38,302 nucleotides of DNA from an uncultured Algibacter sp. (GCF_947495675.1 NZ_CANLZX010000027.1:1-38302), one strand, 5' to 3'. Shown: positions 14,921 to 23,393, counted from the stretch's first letter. Notes: generated by a model from the letters alone, not told the origin. Made by a program: numbers and translations.

Positions 14921-16264
14921 ATGTCATTATCAGCATTAAATGCCATCTCTCCTATTGATGGTCGTTACAGAAGTAAAGTAAGTGAACTAGCTCCATATTT
15001 TTCTGAAGAAGCTTTAATAAAATATCGTGTTTTAGTCGAAATAGAATATTTTATTGCCCTTTGCGAAATACCGCTACCTCAACTTCAATCTGTAGATAGT
15101 GCTATTTTTGAAAGCTTAAGAGCTATTTATAAAGATTTCTCTTCAGATGATGCAACAGCAATTAAAAAAATTGAAAGCGTTACTAATCATGATGTAAAAG
15201 CAGTTGAATATTTTATTAAAGAACAATTTGATGCTTTAGGTTTATCTCAATACAAAGAGTTTATTCACTTTGGATTAACATCACAAGATATTAATAACAC
15301 AGCTATTCCTTTAAGTATTAAGGAAGCTATGAACGATGTTTATGTACCAGAATATTTTATTGTTTTAGAGAAACTGAAAGAATTATCTAAAGATTGGGCA
15401 GATATATCAATGTTGGCAAGAACCCACGGGCAACCAGCATCTCCTACTCGACTTGGTAAGGAAATTGAAGTTTTTGTAGTGCGTTTAGAAGAACAATTTA
15501 ATTTATTAAATGATATACCAAGTGCTGCCAAATTTGGTGGTGCCACAGGTAATTTTAATGCACATCATGTAGCTTACCCAGATATTGACTGGAAAGCTTT
15601 TGGTGGACAATTTGTACAAGAAAAATTAGGTTTACAACACTCCTTCCCTACTACACAAATTGAGCATTACGACCATATGGCCGCTTTATTTGATACCTTA
15701 AAACGTATTAACACCATTATCCTTGATTTAGACAGAGACATTTGGACATACGTATCAATGGATTATTTTAAGCAAAAAATTAAAGCTGGCGAAGTTGGTA
15801 GTTCTGCAATGCCACATAAAGTAAACCCTATAGATTTTGAAAACTCTGAAGGTAACTTAGGAATAGCAAACGCTATTTTCGAGCATCTTTCTGCAAAATT
15901 ACCAGTATCAAGATTACAGCGAGATTTAACAGATAGTACGGTTTTAAGAAACGTTGGTGTCCCTTTTGGGCACACACTAATTGGTTTTAAATCGACTTTA
16001 AAAGGATTAAATAAATTACTTTTAAACGAAAGTAAATTTGCTGAAGATTTAGAAAACAATTGGGCTGTTGTAGCAGAGGCTATTCAAACCATATTACGTC
16101 GAGAGGGATATCCAAACCCATACGAAGCTTTAAAAGGATTAACAAGAACCAATTCTAAAATAAATCAAGATTCTATTTCTAATTTTATAGATACATTAGA
16201 AGTTTCTAATACAATAAAAGACGAATTAAAACGTATTACACCTAGTAATTATACAGGTATTTAA
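14921..16264 (+). CDS. purB: Adenylosuccinate lyase
   Basis: A 447-residue cytosolic enzyme of purine synthesis: it cleaves SAICAR to AICAR and adenylosuccinate to AMP, releasing fumarate. The fumarase/aspartase superfamily signature SSAMPHKVNPIDFEN (about 294-308) carries the catalytic Ser loop; TSQDINNTA and ARTHGQPASPT (with the catalytic His) are also present. The N-terminus SALNAISPIDGRYRSKV is typical of PurB of the E. coli type. The length is normal. A -7 box lies 23 bases upstream, and a small membrane-protein gene follows 9 bases after its stop, with a strong terminator after that. Confidence 0.97.
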   Translation: MSLSALNAISPIDGRYRSKVSELAPYFSEEALIKYRVLVEIEYFIALCEIPLPQLQSVDSAIFESLRAIYKDFSSDDATAIKKIESVTNHDVKAVEYFIKEQFDALGLSQYKEFIHFGLTSQDINNTAIPLSIKEAMNDVYVPEYFIVLEKLKELSKDWADISMLARTHGQPASPTRLGKEIEVFVVRLEEQFNLLNDIPSAAKFGGATGNFNAHHVAYPDIDWKAFGGQFVQEKLGLQHSFPTTQIEHYDHMAALFDTLKRINTIILDLDRDIWTYVSMDYFKQKIKAGEVGSSAMPHKVNPIDFENSEGNLGIANAIFEHLSAKLPVSRLQRDLTDSTVLRNVGVPFGHTLIGFKSTLKGLNKLLLNESKFAEDLENNWAVVAEAIQTILRREGYPNPYEALKGLTRTNSKINQDSISNFIDTLEVSNTIKDELKRITPSNYTGI

Positions 16265-16273
16265 ATTTTAAAT

Positions 16274-16456
16274 ATGTTAAACGACAATCAATCTTTAATA
16301 CTTACAGGGCTAATGGCTGGTGGTATTTTTGTATTTGGAATACTTGATATTCTAGATAATTTTGTCATTTTAACCATTTTAACAATCGTTTTTTTTACTA
16401 TTGTAATTAATATATTTTATTCAAAATCTAAATCAAAAGAAGAAAGTCAAGATTAA
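16274..16456 (+). CDS. Small two-helix membrane protein, unknown function
   Basis: 60 residues with two hydrophobic helices (about 8-27 and 31-49) and a charged end KSKSKEESQD. It starts 9 bases after purB and ends just before the terminator at 16490-16518, so it is probably co-transcribed with purB. I do not recognise the family. Confidence 0.55.
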   Translation: MLNDNQSLILTGLMAGGIFVFGILDILDNFVILTILTIVFFTIVINIFYSKSKSKEESQD

Positions 16457-16489
16457 AAATCCATTTTTGATAATAATTATATTTACATA

Positions 16490-16518
16490 AAAAAGCTTCC
16501 TTTTCAGGAAGCTTTTTA
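16490..16518. terminator. Strong bidirectional terminator
   Basis: AAAAGCTTCC (16491-16500) and GGAAGCTTTT (16507-16516) form a perfect 10-bp stem with loop TTTTCA, flanked by A and T runs on both sides. It ends the purB transcript and the convergent DUF4252 operon. Confidence 0.85.
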
Positions 16519-16540
16519 ACATTAACATAATAACTCTAAG

Positions 16541-17083
16541 TTATTTAAAAAAATTCATAATATTTTCTATTTGGCCTTCTTCAATATTTGCATTTTGCAT
16601 AGCACTAATTAAAGTAACCATTTTTTCTGGGTTCATATCATCCCCCAATATTCTTACAATCCCAAAACCCATATCTTTAGCACTACCAAAAATAACAACC
16701 TCATCTGCCTCTTCTTCAGTACCAATATACTTTACCGATATTTTGTTACCCTTATCACTAAAGTCCATTAAATCATTATACTTACTATCACTTAAAATAG
16801 TTTTTACCTTTTTTATCTCAGCATTATAAGCTTCTGTATTTGTATCATTAGCTTTAAACCCTAAAAAATTAAGCTTACTTACAGATTCGTAAGCTTCAGT
16901 TTGGGCCTCAGTAAATTTAGACTTATCAATCTCTATAAGTGAAAGTGGTAAATCTTGAGATATAAAGTTTTTAGTTTCCTGATTATCTACGTAATAGCGT
17001 TGCAAACTAACATCATTACCACAGCTTGTAAAAATAACTGCGGTAAATAATGTGAATGCTAAAAATTTGATTGTTCGTTGCAT
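16541..17083 (-). CDS. DUF4252 lipoprotein
   Basis: 180 residues. The type II signal peptide has its lipobox at FTSC (Cys near residue 21). The body fits DUF4252 (LNFLGFKANDTNTEAYNAEI, VKTILSDSKYNDLM, ending QIENIMNFF), a Bacteroidota family of unknown function, here envelope-attached. It is the last gene of a four-gene operon starting with an ECF sigma factor, lying 16 bases after the second DUF4252 gene, and ends at the shared terminator. A role in the sigma factor's stress or envelope response is inferred from the operon only. Confidence 0.85.
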   Translation of the reverse strand: MQRTIKFLAFTLFTAVIFTSCGNDVSLQRYYVDNQETKNFISQDLPLSLIEIDKSKFTEAQTEAYESVSKLNFLGFKANDTNTEAYNAEIKKVKTILSDSKYNDLMDFSDKGNKISVKYIGTEEEADEVVIFGSAKDMGFGIVRILGDDMNPEKMVTLISAMQNANIEEGQIENIMNFFK

Positions 17084-17099
17084 GATTGATGTTTAATTT

Positions 17100-17660
17100 T
17101 TATTTATTCTTTTCTAAATGCTGACCTCCAGGTATATTCATTTTATCGGTAAGTTTAGAAATTTGATTAAGATCTATATCTCCTGTAAGCGATACCACTA
17201 CCGTTTCAATTTTACGTTCTTTACCATTAATTTCAATTTTTTCTTCCATCATCTTATCAATACCATTTACAAATATTAGGAGCTCTTTTACATGGTCTGC
17301 ATCTTTTCCTTCTTTAACGTAAAACTTAACTTCGCTACCATCATCTTTAACTTCCATTAATTCTTCTAAGCCTCCAGAGCGAGATTTCACCCATTTAGAA
17401 ATATCAGCAGAAATCGATTGGTTATCTGTTACAATAGTTTTAAAACTGGTAATACTTTGTACCATATCCATATAAGCTCTTGCCTCAGCATCTTCTACAT
17501 TAATACCCATTTTTGCTATCATTTGAAACATTTTAGGTTTTATGGATACATAAGTAACATCAGAGTTATCACTATATTTTTCAAATATATCTTTTTGGGC
17601 CATTCCAGTTAATGGTAATAACATAATGGCCATTACTAGTACTATTAATTTATTTTTCAT
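17100..17660 (-). CDS. DUF4252 exported protein
   Basis: 186 residues from the start at 17660 (MKNKLIVLVMAIMLLPLTGMAQ), a Sec signal peptide; the frame is open to an ATG at 17690, but that adds a hydrophilic MNTNTLKTRT ahead of the signal. There is no lipobox, so the mature protein is probably periplasmic. Features: FEKYSDNSDVTYVSIKPKMFQMIAKM, a KTIVTD segment and a Lys/Glu-rich end. It is paralogous in layout to the lipoprotein DUF4252 gene downstream (16 bases apart) and belongs to the same operon. Confidence 0.85.
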   Translation of the reverse strand: MKNKLIVLVMAIMLLPLTGMAQKDIFEKYSDNSDVTYVSIKPKMFQMIAKMGINVEDAEARAYMDMVQSITSFKTIVTDNQSISADISKWVKSRSGGLEELMEVKDDGSEVKFYVKEGKDADHVKELLIFVNGIDKMMEEKIEINGKERKIETVVVSLTGDIDLNQISKLTDKMNIPGGQHLEKNK

Positions 17661-17694
17661 CGTTCTTGTTTTTAATGTATTTGTATTCATTTCG

Positions 17695-18174
17695 TTAATT
17701 AATCTTTTTAAAAATTATGCTTGTTGTGTTTTCAACTTCGTTAAGATATCCTAGTGTTGAAGTGCCTTTTTTTACTTCATTAAGATAACTAACCGTTGAT
17801 GCGCCTTTATTAAATTTAGAAGAAATCATTTCCATAGATTTCGAAAACTCGTTAAAAGCTAATTGCGGATCTTCGTATGTACCTAAATCACCTTGACCTA
17901 TTGTAGTACCAAAATAAAACCCTAGCATAAGCAATGCTACTGCTGCAACAGAAATCCATTTGTAATTAAAATTACGTTTTGTTTTTAATGGAACGTTTTT
18001 AGTAAATTGCTCTTGCTTGTTTACCAAAAAATATGCGAACATTGGTTTGTAAATCTCTAAATGCGGCGCTACAGTCTCTTGTGTAAAATAGTGTTTTAAC
18101 TGCTGCTCTTCTTTAAGCGATGTTTCTCCGTTTTCGTACTTTTCTAGTAATTTTTCTATATTATTTAACACCAT
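17695..18174 (-). CDS. Putative anti-sigma factor (single-pass membrane protein)
   Basis: 159 residues: a cytoplasmic N-terminus (about 1-70, NNIEKLLEKYENGETSLKEE, an anti-sigma-like opening common in Bacteroidota), one transmembrane helix (about 73-92, WISVAAVALLMLGFYFGTTI) and an external part. The C-terminus holds two in-frame copies of a 14-residue unit: GASTVSYLNEVKK then GTSTLGYLNEVEN. Its start overlaps the sigma gene by 14 bases, the classic layout of a sigma/anti-sigma pair. No ZAS or FecR domain is clear, so the anti-sigma role is inferred from position and topology. Confidence 0.7.
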   Translation of the reverse strand: MVLNNIEKLLEKYENGETSLKEEQQLKHYFTQETVAPHLEIYKPMFAYFLVNKQEQFTKNVPLKTKRNFNYKWISVAAVALLMLGFYFGTTIGQGDLGTYEDPQLAFNEFSKSMEMISSKFNKGASTVSYLNEVKKGTSTLGYLNEVENTTSIIFKKIN

Positions 18175-18670
18175 AACTATGTGTATTTGTTAATTTTTCT
18201 CTTATTGTTTTTCTTGCTCTTGATAAGGCTACACGCACCGCTGTATTATTCATATCCAGCATTTTTGCAATCTCATCAAAATCATAATCTTCTATATCTC
18301 TTAATTGAATGATTATTTTTTGTTGTTCTGGTAACTCTTCTATAATTTTTGCCACCCAACTTACACTATCATTTAATTCAACCTGCTTTTGTAAAGGCGT
18401 ATTTTTCTCCTCATAATTACTATGTACAATTTTTAAATTTTGCGATTGCTTAGATTTTAATTTATCAAAACAATAATTCTTTGTCATAGTCATCGAAAAT
18501 GCCTCAACGTTTTTATACTCAGCAATTTTCAATTTGTTTTTCCATAATTTCAACAACACTTCCTGTGTAGCATCCTCGGCCTCTTCTGTAGATACTAGCA
18601 ATCGTTTCGCTAAACGAAATACTTTATCCTTAAAAGGCATTACAATATTTAAAAACTCCTTTTGAGTCAT
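18161..18670 (-). CDS. ECF-type RNA polymerase sigma factor
   Basis: A 169-residue sigma-70 family member with region 2 (VFRLAKRLLVSTEEAEDATQEVLLKLWKN, about 15-45) and region 4 (LPEQQKIIIQLRDIEDYDFDEIAKMLDMNNTAVRVALSRARKTI, about 113-155, helix-turn-helix), joined by a short linker, with no region 1 or 3. It should direct RNA polymerase to its own operon and unknown other promoters. It is the first gene of the operon with a membrane protein and two DUF4252 genes. An inverted repeat (18688-18710) lies just upstream and might be an operator. Confidence 0.92.
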   Translation of the reverse strand: MTQKEFLNIVMPFKDKVFRLAKRLLVSTEEAEDATQEVLLKLWKNKLKIAEYKNVEAFSMTMTKNYCFDKLKSKQSQNLKIVHSNYEEKNTPLQKQVELNDSVSWVAKIIEELPEQQKIIIQLRDIEDYDFDEIAKMLDMNNTAVRVALSRARKTIREKLTNTHSYGVK

Positions 18671-18687
18671 TTTGGTTTGGTTTAAAT

Positions 18688-18710
18688 AAATAGCTTAGTT
18701 ACGGCTATTT
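18688..18710. promoter_or_regulatory. Inverted repeat before the sigma operon
   Basis: AAATAGC (18688-18694) and GCTATTT (18704-18710) are exact inverse copies with a 9-base spacer, 17 bases upstream of the sigma start. It could be an operator or an mRNA stem. No known binding consensus is recognised. Confidence 0.4.
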
Positions 18711-18770
18711 AATATTACGACGACCATGTAATTGTTTTGTTACACAATAAATAAAAAAAATATAAATTTT

Positions 18771-18850
18771 AGCGTAACCCTTTAGGGTCGGGCTTTTACA
18801 AGTCGCTCTCAAAGAGGAGCTCCAACAATTGCTCAATCCCTTACGCGGGC
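18771..18850. repeat. Dispersed intergenic repeat, copy 2
   Basis: Bounded by GCGTAA (18772-18777) and TTACGC (18841-18846), with AGGGTCGGGCTTTT near 18784-18797 and CTCAATCCC near 18832-18840: the same blocks and order as 10063-10148. The middle part differs and contains GAGGAGCTCC. The rest of the 302-base gap before 18973 shows nothing else that I can name. Confidence 0.7.
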
Positions 18851-18972
18851 ATATCTGCCAAATTACAGCAAAACAGTTAACTTATATCTATATTTTTAAA
18901 CAAGAATAGGATTTACACAATAATGTAAGTAATTTTAGGGTTTTACAGACTACTTATATAAAATTGTTATTA

Positions 18973-20448
18973 ATGAAAAAATTAAACGCCCTAATACTAA
19001 TAATTGCTGCCCTATTTTTAACCAGTTGTTTTGAAGATAACGACGACATTACAGTAACTGGTAGAGATATAAATGATTTTGTTTGGAAAGGTTTAAACAC
19101 CTTTTATCTATATAAAGACAATACCCCAGATTTAGCAGATAATCGTTTTTCAAGTAATAACGAATATGCCAATTATTTAAATGGTTTTATTTCCCCTTCA
19201 GATTTATTTGAAAGCTTAATATATCAACCAGAAACGATTGATAGATTTAGTAGGCTTTTTAGCAATTATATTACTCTTGAACAACTCTTAGATGGCGTAT
19301 CTACAAGTAATGGCATGGAATACTTAGAGTTTGAAATGCCTTCATCAAACATAAATAGGTTTGGTATTGTAACGCATGTGCTACCAAACACAAGTGCAGC
19401 AAACCAAGGTATTAAGCGTGGTGATATTTTTTATGCTGTTGATGGTGTACAACTTACAAGTACAAACCGAGCTCAATTAACAAGCCCAATTAACTACACT
19501 ATTAGTCTAGGCAATTATAATGATAATGAAACTCCTGATGATATTTCAGATGATTTTATTGAAGAAACTACCAATGAAGTTTCTTTAAGCAAATCTGAAA
19601 ATTCAGAAAATCCAATTTTCCTGAACACCATTTTAAACGTAGAAAGTAAAAAAATTGGTTACTTAATGTATAATGGGTTTACAGCTCCTTACGATAATGA
19701 ATTAAATAATGTTTTTGGAACTTTTAAAAGTTCGAACATTGATGAATTGGTTTTAGATTTAAGATACAACTCTGGAGGTTCGGTAACTACAGCTATTTTA
19801 TTATCTAGTTTAATAACTGGACAATTTACCGGAGATGTGTATAGTACCGAACAATGGAATTCTGATTTTCAAGCAGCGTTTGAAGACCAAGATCCAGAAT
19901 CACTTATTAATAGATTTATTGACAGTTACGATGGCTCATCCATAAACAGTCTAGAATTACCAAAAGTATATATTTTAACATCATACTTTAGTGCTTCTGC
20001 AAGCGAATTGGTAATAAATTCATTAAAACCATATATTGATGTTGTTCAAATTGGCACCACAACAAGAGGTAAGTATCAAGCATCAACAATTGTATATGAC
20101 TCACCAGATTATAGTAGACAAGGAGCAAATCCGGGACACACTTATGCCATGCTTCCTTTAATTTACAAATCATTAAATGCAAATGGCGAAACAGATTATT
20201 TTAATGGATTAGAGCCAGATATCATATTAGGTGAAAGCATAAATAATATGGGTATTTTAGGTAACCAAGACGAACCCTTACTTGCTACTGCAATAGCAAA
20301 TATTACAAATTCTGGGCGTTTAATATCTCAAAAAACAAATTCATATCAATTTACATATTATAGTAAAGAAAGCATACCTGCAGAATTAGGAATGTATTCA
20401 GACAAACATATTCCAGCAGATTTACTTAAAAACAGAATATTTGAATAA
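18973..20448 (+). CDS. S41-family C-terminal processing-type peptidase (lipoprotein)
   Basis: 491 residues from ATG 18973 (MKKLNALILIIAALFLTSC; the frame also allows a TTG 9 bases earlier). The lipobox Cys follows LTS, so it is an envelope lipoprotein. An N-terminal helical part precedes a PDZ-like domain (about 105-200: FGIVTHVLPNTSAANQGIKRGDIFYAVDG) with an acidic insert (NDNETPDDISDD), then the S41 core: LVLDLRYNSGGSV, catalytic Ser in SASASE (about 339-344) and the catalytic Lys in TRGKYQAS about 25 residues later. It probably cleaves exported proteins; the substrate is unknown. The stop overlaps the next gene's TTG start by 8 bases. Confidence 0.9.
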   Translation: MKKLNALILIIAALFLTSCFEDNDDITVTGRDINDFVWKGLNTFYLYKDNTPDLADNRFSSNNEYANYLNGFISPSDLFESLIYQPETIDRFSRLFSNYITLEQLLDGVSTSNGMEYLEFEMPSSNINRFGIVTHVLPNTSAANQGIKRGDIFYAVDGVQLTSTNRAQLTSPINYTISLGNYNDNETPDDISDDFIEETTNEVSLSKSENSENPIFLNTILNVESKKIGYLMYNGFTAPYDNELNNVFGTFKSSNIDELVLDLRYNSGGSVTTAILLSSLITGQFTGDVYSTEQWNSDFQAAFEDQDPESLINRFIDSYDGSSINSLELPKVYILTSYFSASASELVINSLKPYIDVVQIGTTTRGKYQASTIVYDSPDYSRQGANPGHTYAMLPLIYKSLNANGETDYFNGLEPDIILGESINNMGILGNQDEPLLATAIANITNSGRLISQKTNSYQFTYYSKESIPAELGMYSDKHIPADLLKNRIFE

Positions 20449-21163
20449 GCACAAAACCTATTTTAACTGGAGTTCTGGTAAAGATTCCGCTTTAGCGCTA
20501 TATCATCTATTACAAGATAATCGTTATACAGTTGATAAATTAATCACTACAGTTAATAGCCATTATAATCGTGTTTCCATGCATGGTTTAAGAAAAGAAC
20601 TATTAATAGCACAAACAAAAGCATTAAACATTACTGCAAGCTTAATAGAACTTCCAGAAATGCCTAGTATGGAAGTTTATGAACAAAAAATACTAGAAAC
20701 CGTTACAAGATTAAAAAACGACGGTTTTACACACACCGCTTTTGGTGATATTTTTTTAGAAGACTTAAGAACTTACAGAGAAAATCAATTAGCAAAACAA
20801 GGTTTTAAAGCTGTTTTCCCACTTTGGAAACGAGATACAAAAGAACTCCTAACTGAGTTTTTAGATTTAGGTTTTAAAACCATTATTGTTTGCGCCAACT
20901 CAAAATATTTTGGAGAAGATTTTGTTGGAACTGTTATAGACAAACACTTTATTAGTAACTTACCTAAAGATGTGGACCCTTGTGGTGAAAACGGTGAGTT
21001 TCATACCTTTTGTTTTGATGGACCTATTTTTAATAAACCTATAGACTTTACAATAGGAGAAAAAGTATATCGAGAATATGGTTCACCTAAAACAGATAAT
21101 GACTCTGTTTGTAAAAGTGATTCAGAAAAGTATGGCGTATGGTATTGCGATTTAATCCCATAA
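20441..21163 (+). CDS. PP-loop ATP-binding protein annotated as diphthine-ammonia ligase
   Basis: 240 residues. The N-terminal PP-loop SSGKDSALALYHLL (ATP pyrophosphatase motif) and the conserved HGLRKELLIAQ, FGDIFLEDLRTYREN and CGENGEFHTFCFDGP segments identify the DUF71/ATP_bind_4 family, whose eukaryotic member Dph6 amidates diphthine on EF2. Bacteria have no diphthamide, so the true substrate here is unknown. The start is TTG at 20441, inside the end of the S41 gene (8-base overlap), giving MNKHKTYFNWSSGKDSA; the first ATG in frame would delete the PP-loop. Translation is probably coupled to the peptidase gene. Confidence 0.85.
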   Translation: MNKHKTYFNWSSGKDSALALYHLLQDNRYTVDKLITTVNSHYNRVSMHGLRKELLIAQTKALNITASLIELPEMPSMEVYEQKILETVTRLKNDGFTHTAFGDIFLEDLRTYRENQLAKQGFKAVFPLWKRDTKELLTEFLDLGFKTIIVCANSKYFGEDFVGTVIDKHFISNLPKDVDPCGENGEFHTFCFDGPIFNKPIDFTIGEKVYREYGSPKTDNDSVCKSDSEKYGVWYCDLIP

Positions 21164-21178
21164 AAAACAACCAAGGTT

Positions 21179-21337
21179 TTATTTACCAACCTGTTTTTTA
21201 TCTCTATTATTCATTCGCTTTTCAACATCTTTAAAATATCGTTTTTCTTTATATTTCCTGATGATGAATACGGTTATAACAATTAAACCCAGAATCATCA
21301 TTCCTCCTTGACCTGTCAAGTATTCAATTATTTTCAT
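21179..21337 (-). CDS. Small single-pass membrane protein, unknown function
   Basis: 52 residues: MKIIEYLTGQGG, a hydrophobic helix (about 13-26, MMILGLIVITVFII), then a basic charged tail (RKYKEKRYFKDVEKRMNNRDKK). The positive-inside pattern predicts a cytoplasmic C-terminus. It is the only clear coding content in the 318-base gap between the PP-loop gene and the TonB receptor. It lies downstream of the receptor's terminator on the same strand, so probably has its own promoter; none was recognised. The composition looks protein-like, but there is no homology evidence here. Confidence 0.55.
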   Translation of the reverse strand: MKIIEYLTGQGGMMILGLIVITVFIIRKYKEKRYFKDVEKRMNNRDKKQVGK

Positions 21338-21423
21338 AAAAGTAATTTATAGTATTATAGTCGTCGCTAAATATAAAACTTTCAGTTATAAAGTTTATTT
21401 ATTAGAACTTAATATTTATCCAT

Positions 21424-21463
21424 AAAAAAAGGTCGCTTCAAAATAAATTGTAGCAACCTTTTT
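21424..21463 (-). terminator. Terminator of the TonB receptor gene
   Basis: AAAAAGGTCGCT and AGCAACCTTTTT form a 12-bp stem with one mismatch and a 14-base loop, ending in a T run on the minus strand. It begins 19 bases after the receptor stop codon. Confidence 0.75.
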
Positions 21464-21481
21464 AAATTTCTATTATATTGT

Positions 21482-23350
21482 TTACAAATTCAAATTCAAT
21501 CCTAAACTTACATTTCTACCTCTAGTTGTATAACCCAAAATCTCAAAATAATCTTTATTAAATAAGTTAGTTACATTAGCAAAAAGCTTTAATTTATTAT
21601 TAATTAATTTATGACTAAAATATAAATCAATTAAAGAATAACTATTTAAATCTTCATTAGTAAAAGTCGCAAAGTTAGTATCTGTTCTACTTCCTACAAA
21701 TTGATAATTTAAAGACACATATGAGTTTTTACATATATCATAACCAACACTAGCATTAGCTTTATGTTTAGGAACTCTTAGACGCACACCATCTTTTAAC
21801 TCTGTAAACGTATAATTGGTTGCAATTGTTAAATCTTTAACCACATCAACTTGAGCTTCCAATTCAAACCCATTAACTGTGGCATCTGTAGTCGCATTTT
21901 CGTAAGCCGTTGTATAAACAATTGTATTTTCTTCCTTTCTATTAAAATACACACCATTTACACGAAATCCTTTATTTGTATTAAACTCAATTCCTCCTTC
22001 AAGCGTTACGTTTTCTTCTGGATCTAATTCTGGATTAGCTCCAAAAAAACCAAATAACTGAGATAAGTTAGGCGCAATAAATGAGGTTGCATAAGAACCA
22101 AATACTTTTGCATACCCAGATTTAACAGGTATGCTATAAGATGGGTTTAAGCTATAAACAAAATGAGAACCATATTCGCTATGATTATTTAAACGCCCAC
22201 CTGCATTTAAATTCAATCCAAAATCTGAAACATAAACAATATTTAAATAAGGATCTGTATTTGTAAAACTTTCTTCGGTAGCAAATAAGCTATTATAATC
22301 ACCGTAATTTAAACCGACTATGGTGTAAAAAGTCTCATCAAAAACATATTTATTAAAGGCATCAACCACTACACTTTCTGCTTCATTTACAGAACCAAAA
22401 TCAGAAATTGTTTCTCTATCAATTTTAGTAAAAGCAGCATTTACTTGAAAACTACCATTGTTGTAACTATACTTTGGTGAAATACCAACACGTTTTTGTT
22501 GCGATATATACTCATCATTAGTATCAGCAAACGTATAAGTTGGTGCAGGAAATCCATCAATATCTGTTTTAAACTTATCTAAACTGGCATAAGCTGAAAT
22601 CTCAAAACTATTAGAAAACTCATAACCTAATTTTAAATTGGTATTATATCTAGAAAAAGGATCTTTCTCTGGAGAATCTGATTTTGCAGCCGATAAACCA
22701 TCAGCATAACGATTGCCAAAACTTGCTAAATACCTAAATTTATTTAAAGTTCCGTTTATAGATACATTATTAGTAAAACTCGCACCATTATAATTTAAAT
22801 CGTCTTGGGTTTGATTTGTTCCTATAACAGATAAAAAGCTACCAGAAATAGCCTCTTTAGATGATTTTTTTGTTGTAATATTTATTACCGCAGTTGCAGC
22901 AGCATTTCCATAAAGTGTACTTGAAGCACCTTTTATAATTTCAATAGATTCAATAGTGTTTAAATCTAACAAACGTAAGTCAAGTTCATTTGACACTAAA
23001 GACGGATCGTTAATTTGTACACCATCAATAAGTACCAAAACCTGTCTGTTATTACCGCCTCTTACAAAAGTTCCTAAGTTTTGTCCTTCTACACTTCTAC
23101 TTCCATTAATTTCAATACCACTTTTAGTATTAATTAATTCTGTAACCGTTCTACCTTGGTTTCTTTCAATTTCTTGTTGTGAAATTTTAATAACTGTTTT
23201 ACCAGAGTTTTCACGTTTTAAAGTGAAGCGTGAATCTGAAATAACAACTTCATCAAGTTGCTGTACTTTTGTTGAATCGATTTGCTGTTGCGCAAAACCA
23301 ATCATTGAGAATCCTAAACAAAGGATGCTTAAAACATTTGTTTTTTTCAT
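21482..23350 (-). CDS. btuB: TonB-dependent outer-membrane receptor, probable cobalamin (BtuB-like)
   Basis: 622 residues from ATG 23350 (MKKTNVLSILCLGFSMIGFAQQ, a signal peptide). A TonB-box-like LDEVVISDSRF, the plug domain (RTVTELINTKSGIEING...GNNRQVLVLIDGVQINDP...GASSTLYGNAAATAVINITTK, about 45-160) and a beta-barrel ending in GRNVSLGLNLNL with an aromatic-poor C-terminus follow. The size and plug resemble BtuB. Vitamin B12 as substrate is inferred from the cobalamin riboswitch in its leader and the divergent BtuFCD-type genes. The frame is open to 23395, with another ATG at 23389 that would add a hydrophobic leader; the later start gives the better signal peptide. Confidence 0.9.
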   Translation of the reverse strand: MKKTNVLSILCLGFSMIGFAQQQIDSTKVQQLDEVVISDSRFTLKRENSGKTVIKISQQEIERNQGRTVTELINTKSGIEINGSRSVEGQNLGTFVRGGNNRQVLVLIDGVQINDPSLVSNELDLRLLDLNTIESIEIIKGASSTLYGNAAATAVINITTKKSSKEAISGSFLSVIGTNQTQDDLNYNGASFTNNVSINGTLNKFRYLASFGNRYADGLSAAKSDSPEKDPFSRYNTNLKLGYEFSNSFEISAYASLDKFKTDIDGFPAPTYTFADTNDEYISQQKRVGISPKYSYNNGSFQVNAAFTKIDRETISDFGSVNEAESVVVDAFNKYVFDETFYTIVGLNYGDYNSLFATEESFTNTDPYLNIVYVSDFGLNLNAGGRLNNHSEYGSHFVYSLNPSYSIPVKSGYAKVFGSYATSFIAPNLSQLFGFFGANPELDPEENVTLEGGIEFNTNKGFRVNGVYFNRKEENTIVYTTAYENATTDATVNGFELEAQVDVVKDLTIATNYTFTELKDGVRLRVPKHKANASVGYDICKNSYVSLNYQFVGSRTDTNFATFTNEDLNSYSLIDLYFSHKLINNKLKLFANVTNLFNKDYFEILGYTTRGRNVSLGLNLNL

Positions 23351-23393
23351 TTTAATGAATAATAAATCGAGAATCGCATGTATTATCATACGC

